Counted from the stretch's first letter, positions 17,396-26,835 are shown. The stretch: 64,000 nucleotides of DNA from an uncultured Clostridia bacterium (GCA_947626685.1 CANQTD010000004.1:44512-108511), one strand, 5' to 3'. Program-made: numbers and translations. Notes: generated by a model not told the origin, from the letters alone.

Positions 17396-17411
17396 AGGGG
17401 CGGAATAGAAT
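17382..17411 (+). promoter_or_regulatory. Possible promoter at the repeat edge
   Basis: TTGCGA (17382-17387), 18-bp spacer, TAGAAT (17406-17411). The -35 lies inside the final repeat module. Confidence 0.4.
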
Positions 17412-17471
17412 CGGGATCCGATCGGCAAACTGTCGATGAATCAATAAAATCAAGGGTTTGGAGGAAAAAAG

Positions 17472-20400
17472 ATGAAAAGAAAGTTTTTAACAACTCTCTT
17501 GACGGTCTTGCTCGCGACGCTGATGGCGTTCGGGATCGCCGCTTGTAACGACGACAGCGGCAAATCAAGCAGCAAGATCAAGCTCGATCCGACCTCCCTC
17601 ACGCTCAATGAGGGCGGTTCGATGGGCACGGTCAGGGCGACGTACAGCGGCTCTACGGAAGGGGGCAAGTGGGAATGGACCATATCGGACGATACGGTCG
17701 CCCAGATCACCCCTGCTTCCGCGCTCTGCATGGTGAGGCCGCTCAAAAAGGGCAGCGCGACGCTCACCGCGTCCTTCGGCGGGGAACAGGCCACCTGCGC
17801 GATCACCGTCGGCGATCCCCTCGTCGTGGAGACGGTCTCCATCTTCAACGGCACCGAGGACGTTTCGGGCAAGACGCTCGAACTCGCCGAGGGCGGCACG
17901 CTGTCGCTTACGGCAACGGCTTCCGAGGGCTCCGAGATCAACTGGTCGACGGATAACGAGGGCGTCGCGACGGTAGAGGACGGGCTCGTCACGGCAGTCC
18001 GCCCGGGCACCGCGGTCATCACGGCGTTCGTCACGGCTTCCATCCGCGCCACGGTCACCGTCAACGTGAAGGCTCCCGATGGCACCGTCTACTACGATCT
18101 GCAATTCGGCGACGGCGGCAACCCCGTCACGGAACCTCCCGCAGAAGGCGGCGAAGGAACTCCCATCCCCGCGGGCCAATTCTACTATTGGGCTTCGAGA
18201 ACGGGCTGGGGACAGCAGGTCGATATCGAGCACGCCTATTACAGGGGCTCGGACTATAAGGACGGCACGGTGTATATCAAGTACACGAGCGATTGGGATC
18301 CCGGCTATTTCTACGGCTTCCAGCTCTATTGCTACTACCCCGGCCTCAATGTCGGCACCTTCTACAAGTTCACCTGCGACATCACCGTTGACCGGGATTG
18401 CACGTTCAATATCAACAACAATCTTGTCGACCTCACAAAGGGCGAAAACGAGGTCACCGTCTACTATCAGGTGACGAGCGACAAGAACTTCACCCTCTAC
18501 ACGGGGTACGACACGATGGACGGCACCAACGGTTACTTCGTCAAGGACGTCGAATTTTCCATCGGCAACATGAAGTGGACGCCCGATACCCGCGTCCAGC
18601 TGAAAGCGCCTTCTTTCACGGTCGAAAACAACGTGATCACGATCGACGACCCCAACGAAGAGGGCGTCGGCAGCTATCTGCTCGGTTTCTATAATGAACA
18701 GGGCGCGCGCGTCGGCACCGTCGCGGTCAAGAGCGGCGAGGCGATCGACACGAGCATGATCAAGAGCGGCACCTACACGACGAAGCTCACCGCGCAGGCT
18801 GCGAACCCGCACTTCATTGATTCTCCCGAATCGGCGGAAGGGGTAGAGGTCGAAGTCGTGAACGAGGGCATCACCTATGAGCTCAAAGGCACGGGCGCGA
18901 GCGGCGCGCTTGCCACCCCCGGTCTGTGGACGTATTACAAGTCCTCGTGGGTGGAGATCCGCGAGGCGCAATTCGCGAATGACACCGTCACGTTCGAATT
19001 TGCCAACAACGCGGGGAATTGGGACGACACCCAGCTCTACTACAACGCTCCCGAGGCGCAGATCGGCAAGTACTACGATATCGAGCTCGAGATCACGTCG
19101 AACGCGACAGGCCACATCATTCTGAGCGGAAGCGAAGTCCTCATCGAGGAGGGTACGCACACCTACCTCATCGACGAGCACTTGCAGGAGAGGGGCGGCG
19201 CCACGATCGCATTCGTGTTCGCGCTTCCCGGGCAGGCGAACGCGCAGGAGATCCAGGCGGGCAGATTCGAGATCAAGATCAAATCCATCACGGAGGGCAG
19301 CACCGCGCCCGTTCCCGAGGTCTCGACCAATCCCGACGACTACGATCTCGGCGAACCGATCTATCCTTCCTCCGCCATCGAGAAGAACGGCGCGGCCGAA
19401 GCGACCAACAACACCTGGGCGTATTGGTTCGTTGAGGACGCCCAGTGGGGTCTCGGCTCCGTCGTCACGATGAACGAGCACAAGTACGAGGACGGCACCG
19501 TCACGCTCGCCTACACGGGCGGCGATCTCGACCGCGACTTTGCGGTCCAGCTCTTCTACAAGAACACCAAGCTCAAAGCGGGCACGCAGTACTTCCTGTT
19601 CGCGACCGTCGAAGTGAGCGGCGATCTCCAGATCAAGCTCAACGGCGAGATCTCCTTCCTCACGGCGGGCAGCCACGAGCTCCACGTCCTCATGACGGTG
19701 ACGGGCGACCCGGCGTTCAGCATGCAGTGCTACGGCGTCGGCAGCGGCACCATGACCGTGAAGGTCTCCGACGTGTATTGGCAGGAAGTCTTAACCGATG
19801 AGAAACCCATCGACCCCGACGACTATCAGCTCGGCGCGGCGATCAATCCCTCCGCTACGGCAATGCAGAAGAATGGCGCGGACGCCGCAGCCAACGATAC
19901 GTTCGCGTATTGGTATGTCGAGAGCACAGATTGGAACTGCGGCACCGTCGTCACGATGAACGAAAGCAAGTATGAAAACGGCGTCGTCACGTTCGACTAT
20001 ACGGGCGGTAGCATAGATTACAGCGTCCAGCTCTTCTACAAGAACACCACCCTCAAGGCGGGCACACAGTACTTCCTGTTCGCGACCATCGAAGTGAGCG
20101 AAGATCTTCAGATCAAACTCAACGGGCAGGTGTCCAATCTCGAAGCGGGCAGCCACGATCTCTTCGTCCTCATGACGGTGTCGGGTGACCCGTCGTTCAG
20201 CTTGCAGTGCTACGGCGTTGGCAGCGGCACCATGACCGTGAAGATCTCCAACATTTATTGGAAGGAAGTGCTCGGCGGCGGCGCGCAGGGCGGCGGCTCC
20301 ACGCAGCCCAATCAGCCCACGCAGCCCGATGTCGATACCTCGAATGCCCGTCAGATCACCGTTACGAGCACGGACTTCTACGCCGATAATTTCGTCAAGA

Positions 20401-20615
20401 TCGGCATGTCGGAGACTGACCTCAATTTCCTTAAAGAGAATGCCACCCGCGTCACGACCAACGGCCAGCAGTACGGTCACGGCGAAGGTAAGGGCTTCCT
20501 TGTCGACGGAAATCTCATTCAAGTGCAGTTCAACACCGGCGACACGCAGTTTCAGTGCATTTGGTACAATGCGCAAGGCGAAGTGATCGCGGTCTGCACC
20601 TTCCAAAAGGCATAA
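17472..20615 (+). CDS. Large lipoprotein with BIG2 and tandem carbohydrate-binding-like modules
   Basis: 1047 residues. Lipobox GIAAC. Two BIG2-type Ig domains come first (about 35-115 and 118-198). Four beta-sandwich modules of 140-165 residues follow (about 203-375, 465-618, 619-778, 780-935), resembling CBM4/9/16-type carbohydrate binding. The last two are close copies (DDYDLGEPIYPSS and DDYQLGAAINPSA starts, YGVGSGTMTVK ends), also at DNA level. A Gly/Gln/Pro linker and a small C-terminal domain end it. No catalytic motif is visible. Between GH16 and GH3, a glucan-binding role is likely. RBS GGAGGAAAAAAG. Confidence 0.82.
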   Translation: MKRKFLTTLLTVLLATLMAFGIAACNDDSGKSSSKIKLDPTSLTLNEGGSMGTVRATYSGSTEGGKWEWTISDDTVAQITPASALCMVRPLKKGSATLTASFGGEQATCAITVGDPLVVETVSIFNGTEDVSGKTLELAEGGTLSLTATASEGSEINWSTDNEGVATVEDGLVTAVRPGTAVITAFVTASIRATVTVNVKAPDGTVYYDLQFGDGGNPVTEPPAEGGEGTPIPAGQFYYWASRTGWGQQVDIEHAYYRGSDYKDGTVYIKYTSDWDPGYFYGFQLYCYYPGLNVGTFYKFTCDITVDRDCTFNINNNLVDLTKGENEVTVYYQVTSDKNFTLYTGYDTMDGTNGYFVKDVEFSIGNMKWTPDTRVQLKAPSFTVENNVITIDDPNEEGVGSYLLGFYNEQGARVGTVAVKSGEAIDTSMIKSGTYTTKLTAQAANPHFIDSPESAEGVEVEVVNEGITYELKGTGASGALATPGLWTYYKSSWVEIREAQFANDTVTFEFANNAGNWDDTQLYYNAPEAQIGKYYDIELEITSNATGHIILSGSEVLIEEGTHTYLIDEHLQERGGATIAFVFALPGQANAQEIQAGRFEIKIKSITEGSTAPVPEVSTNPDDYDLGEPIYPSSAIEKNGAAEATNNTWAYWFVEDAQWGLGSVVTMNEHKYEDGTVTLAYTGGDLDRDFAVQLFYKNTKLKAGTQYFLFATVEVSGDLQIKLNGEISFLTAGSHELHVLMTVTGDPAFSMQCYGVGSGTMTVKVSDVYWQEVLTDEKPIDPDDYQLGAAINPSATAMQKNGADAAANDTFAYWYVESTDWNCGTVVTMNESKYENGVVTFDYTGGSIDYSVQLFYKNTTLKAGTQYFLFATIEVSEDLQIKLNGQVSNLEAGSHDLFVLMTVSGDPSFSLQCYGVGSGTMTVKISNIYWKEVLGGGAQGGGSTQPNQPTQPDVDTSNARQITVTSTDFYADNFVKIGMSETDLNFLKENATRVTTNGQQYGHGEGKGFLVDGNLIQVQFNTGDTQFQCIWYNAQGEVIAVCTFQKA

Positions 20616-20638
20616 CGGCCCGAAGAAGAACAGCCATC

Positions 20639-20666
20639 GGAGCGGCGGTTTTGCCGCCGCTCCTTT
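20639..20666 (+). terminator. Intercistronic terminator-like hairpin before GH3
   Basis: GGAGCGGCGG/CCGCCGCTCC stem, TTTTG loop, then TTTCC. The short T run suggests partial readthrough into the GH3 gene. Confidence 0.6.
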
Positions 20667-20688
20667 CCGTATTATAAGGAGGATTTTC

Positions 20689-23655
20689 ATGGAAAAGAAA
20701 TTCATCAAGATCGGCGCGATCTCGCTCAGCATGGGCTCGCTCATCAGGCGCGTCGTGCTGTGCGCGGTCGCCGTCGTGCTCGCGGTGGTGATCGGCGTGG
20801 GCAACTTCTTCCTCGACCGTTACGCTCTCATCATCCACCGCGTCTTTGCGGGAGACACCGCGACCGCGGGCTCCGAAGAGGGTGCGGGCAACGTGATGAA
20901 GGCTGCCGACGACGTCATACGGGAGGCGGCGGAGGAGAGCATCGTGCTCCTCAAAAACGAAAAGGGCTTTTTGCCGCAAAAAGATCTCTCGAAGGTCAAC
21001 CTGTTCGGCTACGGTTCGAGCGACAACGGCTTCCTGCTCACGGGCGGCGGCAGCGGCGGCACGTCCATCACGAGCGAGAACGCATGGCGCGTCGATCTCA
21101 CGGACGCCTTCCAAGACGCGGGCGTCGAATACAACACCCAGCTCATGCAGGCGTATGAAGATTTCAGCACGTTCGACGCCGATTACCGCAAGGGCGGCAC
21201 CACGGGCGCGAACGCCGTCGAGAGCCTTCTGAATCCCGGTGTGAGCTTCTACTCCGACGCTCTGCTCCAACAGGCGAAAACGTATTCGTCCGTCGCGGTC
21301 GTCACGCTCAGCCGTTTCGGTGCGGAGAACGGCGGCGGGTCGGAGCTCGTCAATATCGACAAATACAAGAACGGCACCTTCCTCGAACTCACGAGCGAGG
21401 AAAGAGACATGTTCACCGCTCTCGACAACGCGGGCTTTGACGTGATCGTGCTCGTCAACGTGTGCAACAACATGGAGCTCGGCTTCCTCGAAGAGTACCC
21501 CTGCATCAAGGCGTGCCTCTTCGTCGGGATCCCCGGGCAGTCGGGCGCGGCGGCGATCCCCAAGATCATCAAGGGCGAAGTGAATCCCTCGGGCAGAACG
21601 TCCGATACCTTCCCCTACGACTATCAGACCAACAACCCCGTCTATCTCAACGCCTATAACGGAGCGTCGGGCATCGTCTATCAAGAAGGCATCTACTTCG
21701 GCTACAAGTGGTATGAGACGGCGGACGCGGCGGGCTACTTCGCAGACGTCGATAACGACTACGGCAAAGGGTACGAAGGCGTCGTGCAGTTCCCCTTCGG
21801 CTACGGGCTCTCCTACACCTATTTCGATTGGGAGATCACCTCGCGGCCTGCGTCGACAGCTCTCACGAAGGACGGCAAGTACACGGTCAAGGTGAAGGTC
21901 ACGAACACGGGCACCGAAGCGGGCAAAGACGTCGTCGAGCTCTACGGGCATGCGCCCTACACCGAGGGCGGCATCGAGAAGGCGGAGCGCGTGCTCCTCG
22001 CCTTCGCCAAGACCCCGTTGCTCGAGGCGGGCGAATCCTGCGAGGTGGAGCTCTCCTTCACGGCATACGACCTCGCCTCGTACGACGACTACGACAAGAA
22101 CGGGAACAAATTCACGGGCTATGAGCTCGAAAAGGGCGACTACGAGATCTACGTCATGCCCAATGCGCACGACAAGAGCGAGGAGCTCACGATCTCCATG
22201 ACGGCGGCAAGCGATGTGCGGTTCGAGAAAGACCCCGTCACGGACAAGGACGTCGTCAACCGCTTCACGGGGAGCGACGCGTACATGGGCAGCCCCACGG
22301 ACGGCGGCGCGACCTATCTCTCCCGCGCGGGCAAGTTCGCGAACTTCCCCACGGCGGCGGCGACGGGGCGCGGCAAGAATATCACCAATTACCGCTATAC
22401 GGGCTATGACAACGCGGACGTCAGCGGCATCCAATACGGTGTGGATACGGGCATCCGCCTCGCACAGCAGGAGATCACGGACGAGGACGGCAACAAGTCC
22501 TATTCCGACCCCACGCCCGAGATGCTGAGCGGCAAGGATACGACCGCGACCCTCGTCATCAACCCCGATGTCAGGGATCCCGATGTTTTCAACCTGATCG
22601 ACTACGACAACGACGCCATTTGGAACATTGTGCTCGATCAGATGACGCAGAGCGACATCAAGAACCTCATCGGCATGGGCGGCTTCCAGACGATGGATAT
22701 AGCGAGCATCGGCAAGCCGCGCTGCACCGATAAGGACGGCCCCGCAGGTTTCAACAACAACGTCACCAACGGCGGCGAGGACACGCCCTACCCGCTTCTT
22801 CCGAGCGAATCGCTCCTCGGCTGCTGCTGGAACGAAGAGGTCGCGTACGCCATCGGCGAAGCGCAGGCCGCGGTCGGGCAGGAATACGGCATCAGCGGCT
22901 GGTACGCTCCCGGCGTCAACCTGCACCGCTCCGTCTACAACTCCCGCAACTATGAGTATTTCAGCGAGGACGCCCTTCTCTCCGGCAAGCTCGCGGCGCA
23001 AGTCGTCAAGGGCACCAAAGAAGGCGGCGTTTACTGCTACGTCAAGCACTTCGCGATCAGCGAAGCGGGACAGAACCCCACGAACGTCAAGACGTGGATC
23101 AACGAACAGGCGCTCCGCGAGAACTACCTGCGGGCGTTCGAGATCCCCGTCAAAGAGGGCAAGGCGAACGGCATCATGAGCGCGTTCAACTGCGTGGGCG
23201 AGATCCCTTCGGGCTACAATCACGCCCTTCTCACCGATATCCTGCGCAACGAGTGGGGCTTCCGCGGAACGGTCATCACCGACTGGTACACGGGCGGCAG
23301 CTACATGGGCGACCATACGGCGGGCGTGCTCGCGGGCAACGATCTGTGGCTCTGCGGTTCTACGAGTCAGGCGGCGGTGCTCGATCTCTCGAATCCCGGC
23401 GTCGCTTACGCGGCAAGGATCTCGGCGAAGAACATTCTCTACACCTATATCACCACGGTCAAGGAGATCAAGGTCAATCAGGAGGCCTATTCGCCGTTAT
23501 TCGTCGGGCTTTGGGTGACCCTCAACGTCGTTCTCGGCTTGGGTATCGCGGGCTGCGTCGCGGGCGTCGTGTTCCCGCTCCCGCTTCCCAAGAAGAAGGC
23601 GGCCGACCCCGACCCCGACGTTGGCAATGGCGGCAACGGCGGCAATGGTGGTTAA
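20689..23655 (+). CDS. Membrane-anchored GH3 glycosidase with swapped domain order
   Basis: 988 residues. A TM helix lies at about 20-43 and a second at about 937-962, followed by a KKK and Gly/Asn tail. Between them the GH3 order is reversed: the C-domain comes first (EESIVLLKNEKGFLP, about 85-380), then a fibronectin-III-like domain (about 385-520), then the (beta/alpha)8 N-domain (about 645-920). The nucleophile is Asp865 in GTVITDWY. KHFAISE and DGPAGF are substrate-site blocks. Such permuted GH3 enzymes are known in Clostridia. Probably a beta-glucosidase clearing glucan oligosaccharides at the membrane; I could not fix the acid/base. RBS AAGGAGG. Confidence 0.9.
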   Translation: MEKKFIKIGAISLSMGSLIRRVVLCAVAVVLAVVIGVGNFFLDRYALIIHRVFAGDTATAGSEEGAGNVMKAADDVIREAAEESIVLLKNEKGFLPQKDLSKVNLFGYGSSDNGFLLTGGGSGGTSITSENAWRVDLTDAFQDAGVEYNTQLMQAYEDFSTFDADYRKGGTTGANAVESLLNPGVSFYSDALLQQAKTYSSVAVVTLSRFGAENGGGSELVNIDKYKNGTFLELTSEERDMFTALDNAGFDVIVLVNVCNNMELGFLEEYPCIKACLFVGIPGQSGAAAIPKIIKGEVNPSGRTSDTFPYDYQTNNPVYLNAYNGASGIVYQEGIYFGYKWYETADAAGYFADVDNDYGKGYEGVVQFPFGYGLSYTYFDWEITSRPASTALTKDGKYTVKVKVTNTGTEAGKDVVELYGHAPYTEGGIEKAERVLLAFAKTPLLEAGESCEVELSFTAYDLASYDDYDKNGNKFTGYELEKGDYEIYVMPNAHDKSEELTISMTAASDVRFEKDPVTDKDVVNRFTGSDAYMGSPTDGGATYLSRAGKFANFPTAAATGRGKNITNYRYTGYDNADVSGIQYGVDTGIRLAQQEITDEDGNKSYSDPTPEMLSGKDTTATLVINPDVRDPDVFNLIDYDNDAIWNIVLDQMTQSDIKNLIGMGGFQTMDIASIGKPRCTDKDGPAGFNNNVTNGGEDTPYPLLPSESLLGCCWNEEVAYAIGEAQAAVGQEYGISGWYAPGVNLHRSVYNSRNYEYFSEDALLSGKLAAQVVKGTKEGGVYCYVKHFAISEAGQNPTNVKTWINEQALRENYLRAFEIPVKEGKANGIMSAFNCVGEIPSGYNHALLTDILRNEWGFRGTVITDWYTGGSYMGDHTAGVLAGNDLWLCGSTSQAAVLDLSNPGVAYAARISAKNILYTYITTVKEIKVNQEAYSPLFVGLWVTLNVVLGLGIAGCVAGVVFPLPLPKKKAADPDPDVGNGGNGGNGG

Positions 23656-23705
23656 ATGCGGCAATGGCTAACATGATGGCAGCGGCGTTTGCCCTGCCAC
23701 GGCAA

Positions 23706-23737
23706 ACAAAAAAAGCGGGTCTCCCGCTTTTTTTGTT
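23706..23737. terminator. Terminator of the GH3 gene, bidirectional
   Basis: AAAAAAAGCGGG/CCCGCTTTTTTT around a TCT loop, 50 bases after the stop. Confidence 0.88.
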
Positions 23738-23745
23738 TGGAGCAT

Positions 23746-23882
23746 GCCCCCTCCGTGGGGGTGGAGCGGTGCAATTCTCATTCAACAGCCCGGTGGGCTG
23801 TGAATGGCACCGCGACAGGAGGCGTGGCCTCGCCGACGGGGTTGCGATGGTCCCTGCCATCGCAACGGGTAGGGGGTGGGGC
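23746..23882 (+). repeat. About 140-bp structured repeat, copy 3
   Basis: Near-identical to 11125-11262, and to 7346-7490 in reverse. Confidence 0.88.
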
Positions 23883-23988
23883 GGATTCCAAATTCGTACC
23901 CACCTCAGTCACTCCGTGACAGCTCCTCCTCGGGAGGAGCCGAGCATGCCCCCTTCGGGGGAGGGGGTAGGGGGTGGGGCGCGCCCCC

Positions 23989-24144
23989 AATTACGTCACC
24001 CTGAGCGGAGGCGCAAGCCGTAGTCGAATGGGTGTCCACATTATAATAAGGACATGTTTCGACTACGCTACTTCGTCGCTACGCTCCTCGTGCCGTGCTT
24101 AGAATCACAAATAGAATCTTCGCACGGGGCAACATGACGTGTTT
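23989..24144 (+). repeat. Fold-back repeat, copy 3
   Basis: Left end AATTACGTCA; right end TGACGTGTTT is degenerate. It carries the same inserted GCGCGC-type module as copy 1. Confidence 0.82.
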
Positions 24145-24399
24145 TAGAACGCCCCTCATCCGTCACGGCTGCGCCGTGCCACCTTCCCCCCCGCAGGGGG
24201 AAGGCTTACCACCCCTCAAGGGGGCGCGCCCCTCATACCGAGGCGAAGCCGAGTGTATCTTTAAGATTCACTCACCCCCTTCCGTCGCCGTTAGCGACAC
24301 CCACCCATCAAGGGGTGGGCAAGGGTGCGGTTCGCTCCCCCCAAAGGCGGCAGCTTCGAAATGCGTGCGGAAAAAATCGAAAATCCTGAAAATAACCTA

Positions 24400-24428
24400 T
24401 TGACAAATCGGCGGTTTTGTGGTACAAT
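24400..24428 (+). promoter_or_regulatory. Strong promoter of the antiporter operon
   Basis: TTGACA (24400-24405), 17-bp spacer, TACAAT (24423-24428). Confidence 0.85.
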
Positions 24429-24434
24429 ACTCCC

Positions 24435-24500
24435 GATACAGGTAGGGACGGCATATTTCCGTCCTAAAATGCCCGAAATCGTATTTCGGGCATTTTATCA
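24435..24500 (+). promoter_or_regulatory. Attenuator-like leader with two hairpins
   Basis: Right after the predicted start site comes GGACGG/CCGTCC (24446-24464), then a perfect 14-bp hairpin AAAATGCCCGAAAT/ATTTCGGGCATTTT with loop CGT (24467-24497), which looks like an intrinsic terminator between promoter and gene. The remaining 80 bases before the start carry no clear signal except AGGAG. I do not recognise the leader as a known riboswitch. Confidence 0.55.
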
Positions 24501-24581
24501 TCTGAAAGAGGCGGGGAAGATGCGCGCCGCATACGATAGATAGATCAGTAAACGCGCAAGCATGTTCCCGAGGAGCAGAGG

Positions 24582-26048
24582 ATGAGTGGGTTCTACGCCG
24601 TCATCGACAAATTTTATACGCTCATAGGCGGACCGACGGGCGTGCCTGCCGTGATCGTCACGGTCGCGATCATGCTGATCGCGGGCTTTTTGTTCACGCG
24701 CCTCACGAAGCTCCTCAAACTCCCCAACGTGACGGGCTACATCCTCGCGGGGATCGTCATCGGCCCGTCCTGCCTCAGGCTCGTTCCGCAAGAGGTGGTC
24801 TCGGGCATGGGGTTCGTCTCTGACATCGCGCTCGCCTTCATCGCGTTCAGCGCGGGGGAATATTTCCGCCTCTCCGTCCTCAAAAAGAACGGCAAGCGGG
24901 TCGCCGTCATCACGCTGTTCGAAGCGCTCGTCGCCTCCGTTTTCGTGTTCGTTCTCACCTTTTTCATTCTGAGGATGGGGTTCGCGTTTTCCATCGTCCT
25001 CGCCGCGCTCGCCTCGGCGACGGCGCCCGCCTCCACCCTCATGACCATCCGCCAGACGAAGGCGAAGGGGAGGTTCGTCGACACGCTTCTGACCGTCGTC
25101 GCCCTCGACGACGTTGTGAGCCTCGTCGCCTTCTCGGTGTCGATCTCCCTCGCCCTCGCCTCTCTCGACGGCGCGTTCTCCGTGCAGACGGTGCTCCTTC
25201 CCATCGTGTGGAATGTGCTCCTCATCGGCGTGGGGATCGGGCTCGGCTTCCTCCTGAAGTACCTCATGAGGCGGCGTTCGACGGACAACCGCCTCATCGT
25301 GGCGATCGCCTTTCTCTTTGTCATCTGCGGGCTCGGCGCGGCGCTCGACGTGTCCCCCCTGCTCGGGTGCATGGCGATGGGGACGGTGTACATCAATGCC
25401 GCCGAGGACGAAAAGCTCTTCAAACAGCTCAACTACTTCGCGCCGCCCGTTCTGCTCCTCTTCTTTGTGAAGTCGGGGGCGGAGTTTCAGCTCGATATCC
25501 TCTTCGACTTCGGGACGAAGATCGGAAATTCCCCGCTCCTGCTCATCGGCGTGCTCTACTTCATCGTACGCATCGCGGGCAAGTATGTGGGCGCGTTCCT
25601 CGGCTGTCTCATCACCAAAGAGCCGAAGAAGGTGCGCAACTACCTCGGGTTCGCGCTCGTGCCGCAGGCGGGGGTGGCGATCGGGCTCGCGGCGATGTCG
25701 ATGCGGCTCATGGGAGATGGCGTGGGCGGCCAGCTCCAGACGATCATCCTCTCCTCGAGCATCCTCTACGAGCTCATCGGGCCCGCGCTCGCCAAGCTCT
25801 CCCTCTACCTCTCGGGGTCCATCAACGCCAAAGAGCAGGAGGAGGGGACGGAGGAGGCGACTGCCGCGCCCAAGACGGCGGAAGAGGTCGCTTCCCTCGA
25901 GGAGAGACTGCTCGAAATACAGGGAGAGATCGAGAAGAAACGGTACGCCCGCACCGACGAAGAGGCGGCCTTCATGGAGGCCGCGGATGAGACGGAGAGC
26001 GGGCAGACGAGCGATTATATGCGAAGGAAGTTCAAAAACAGGAGATAG
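24582..26048 (+). CDS. Monovalent cation:proton antiporter, CPA2/KefB type
   Basis: 488 residues. About 12 TM helices lie in the first 405 residues, with the family landmarks LPNVTGYILAGIVIGPS (helix 2-3) and SATAPASTLMTIRQTKAKG and ALDDVVSL (helices 5-6; the Asp pair of the ion site). The cytoplasmic tail is short and acidic (about 410-488, helical, coiled-coil-like) and there is no Rossmann RCK/TrkA-N domain. Likely exchanges K+ or Na+ for protons. AGGAGCAGAGG precedes the start. An MgtC-family gene follows after 5 bases, so the two form an operon under the leader at 24435. Confidence 0.88.
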   Translation: MSGFYAVIDKFYTLIGGPTGVPAVIVTVAIMLIAGFLFTRLTKLLKLPNVTGYILAGIVIGPSCLRLVPQEVVSGMGFVSDIALAFIAFSAGEYFRLSVLKKNGKRVAVITLFEALVASVFVFVLTFFILRMGFAFSIVLAALASATAPASTLMTIRQTKAKGRFVDTLLTVVALDDVVSLVAFSVSISLALASLDGAFSVQTVLLPIVWNVLLIGVGIGLGFLLKYLMRRRSTDNRLIVAIAFLFVICGLGAALDVSPLLGCMAMGTVYINAAEDEKLFKQLNYFAPPVLLLFFVKSGAEFQLDILFDFGTKIGNSPLLLIGVLYFIVRIAGKYVGAFLGCLITKEPKKVRNYLGFALVPQAGVAIGLAAMSMRLMGDGVGGQLQTIILSSSILYELIGPALAKLSLYLSGSINAKEQEEGTEEATAAPKTAEEVASLEERLLEIQGEIEKKRYARTDEEAAFMEAADETESGQTSDYMRRKFKNRR

Positions 26049-26053
26049 AGTGT

Positions 26054-26797
26054 ATGGGAAATCTGCTTGCTGAAACGATCGTTGCGGAAGATTTTTTCGC
26101 CACCCTCATGGGGGACTGGTCGAAAGGGGTCAACATCTATTCGATCTTGCTCAAAACGGGGATCATCATCGTCCTCACGACCATTCTCGGCTGTGAGCGC
26201 GCGCGCAACCGCCATGCCGCGGGGTTGAGGACGTTCATGGTCGTCGGCCTCGCCTCCACGTCTGTGGCGATCGCCGATCTGTACCTCATTCTTGCACATG
26301 GGGTGACTTTTCCCTTCCTCTCGGCGGCGACCCTCATCGCCATCGCGGTCATCGGCGCGAACACCATCCTGTTCAGTTCGAAGAACCAATTAAAGGGGCT
26401 CACGACCTCGGTGGGGCTTTGGTCGACGGCGATCATCGGCGTGGTGCTCGGGCTCGGGCTGTACACGGTGACGGTCATCGCCTACCTCGTGCTGATGCTC
26501 TGCCTCACGGTGTTCACCCACCTCGAGATCTTCAACAAGCAGCGTTCCAACCACTTCGAGGTGCACCTCGAACTCAAGGGGCGCAACCTCTTGCAGGAGT
26601 TTACGGCGACCATCCGCGAGTTCGGGCTCAAGATCGACGATATCGAGATCAACCCCGCCTATGCGAATTCGGGGTTGGGCGTCTACACCGTCTCGCTCAC
26701 CGTCACCGACAAGGTCTTGCGCAAGAAAAAGCACAAGGAGCTCGTGAAGGCGCTCTCCGCGCTCGACTGCGTGTCGTATATCGAAGAGATCGCTTAA
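26054..26797 (+). CDS. mgtC: MgtC/SapB-family membrane protein
   Basis: 247 residues. The N-terminal domain of 4-5 TM helices has the family signature GCERARNRHAAGLRTFMVVGLAS, followed by AATLIAIAVIGANTIL. The C-terminal soluble part (about 160-247) is ACT-like, as in long MgtC proteins. In pathogens MgtC affects Mg2+ starvation survival, membrane potential and ATP synthase. Pairing with a cation antiporter suggests an ion-homeostasis operon. It lies 5 bases after the antiporter stop, so translation is probably coupled. Confidence 0.88.
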   Translation: MGNLLAETIVAEDFFATLMGDWSKGVNIYSILLKTGIIIVLTTILGCERARNRHAAGLRTFMVVGLASTSVAIADLYLILAHGVTFPFLSAATLIAIAVIGANTILFSSKNQLKGLTTSVGLWSTAIIGVVLGLGLYTVTVIAYLVLMLCLTVFTHLEIFNKQRSNHFEVHLELKGRNLLQEFTATIREFGLKIDDIEINPAYANSGLGVYTVSLTVTDKVLRKKKHKELVKALSALDCVSYIEEIA

Positions 26798-26824
26798 AAT
26801 TCGCCCCGTGACATAAAACGGGGG

Positions 26825-26835
26825 TACCATGTCCG
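26825..26835 (+). other. TACCATGTCCG motif, intergenic copy
   Basis: Preceded by TGACATAAAACGGGGG and followed by AA, almost the same context as the copies at 12300 and 43724. Confidence 0.6.

Larger units (their letters stand above)
23741..24345. repeat. Interspersed repeat cluster before the antiporter operon
   Basis: One 140-bp element and one fold-back element (listed separately), CTCC modules (23900-23945), GTCACGGCTGCGCCGTGCC (24155-24205), the GAGTGTATC hairpin (about 24248-24273) and a CACCCATCAAGGGGTGGGC module (24285-24325). No gene. Confidence 0.85.

Noticed and set aside
24435..24500. Known riboswitch (yybP Mn2+, ydaO c-di-AMP, fluoride, mini-ykkC)
   Set aside because: Too short for ydaO, and the conserved core sequences of the others are not present.
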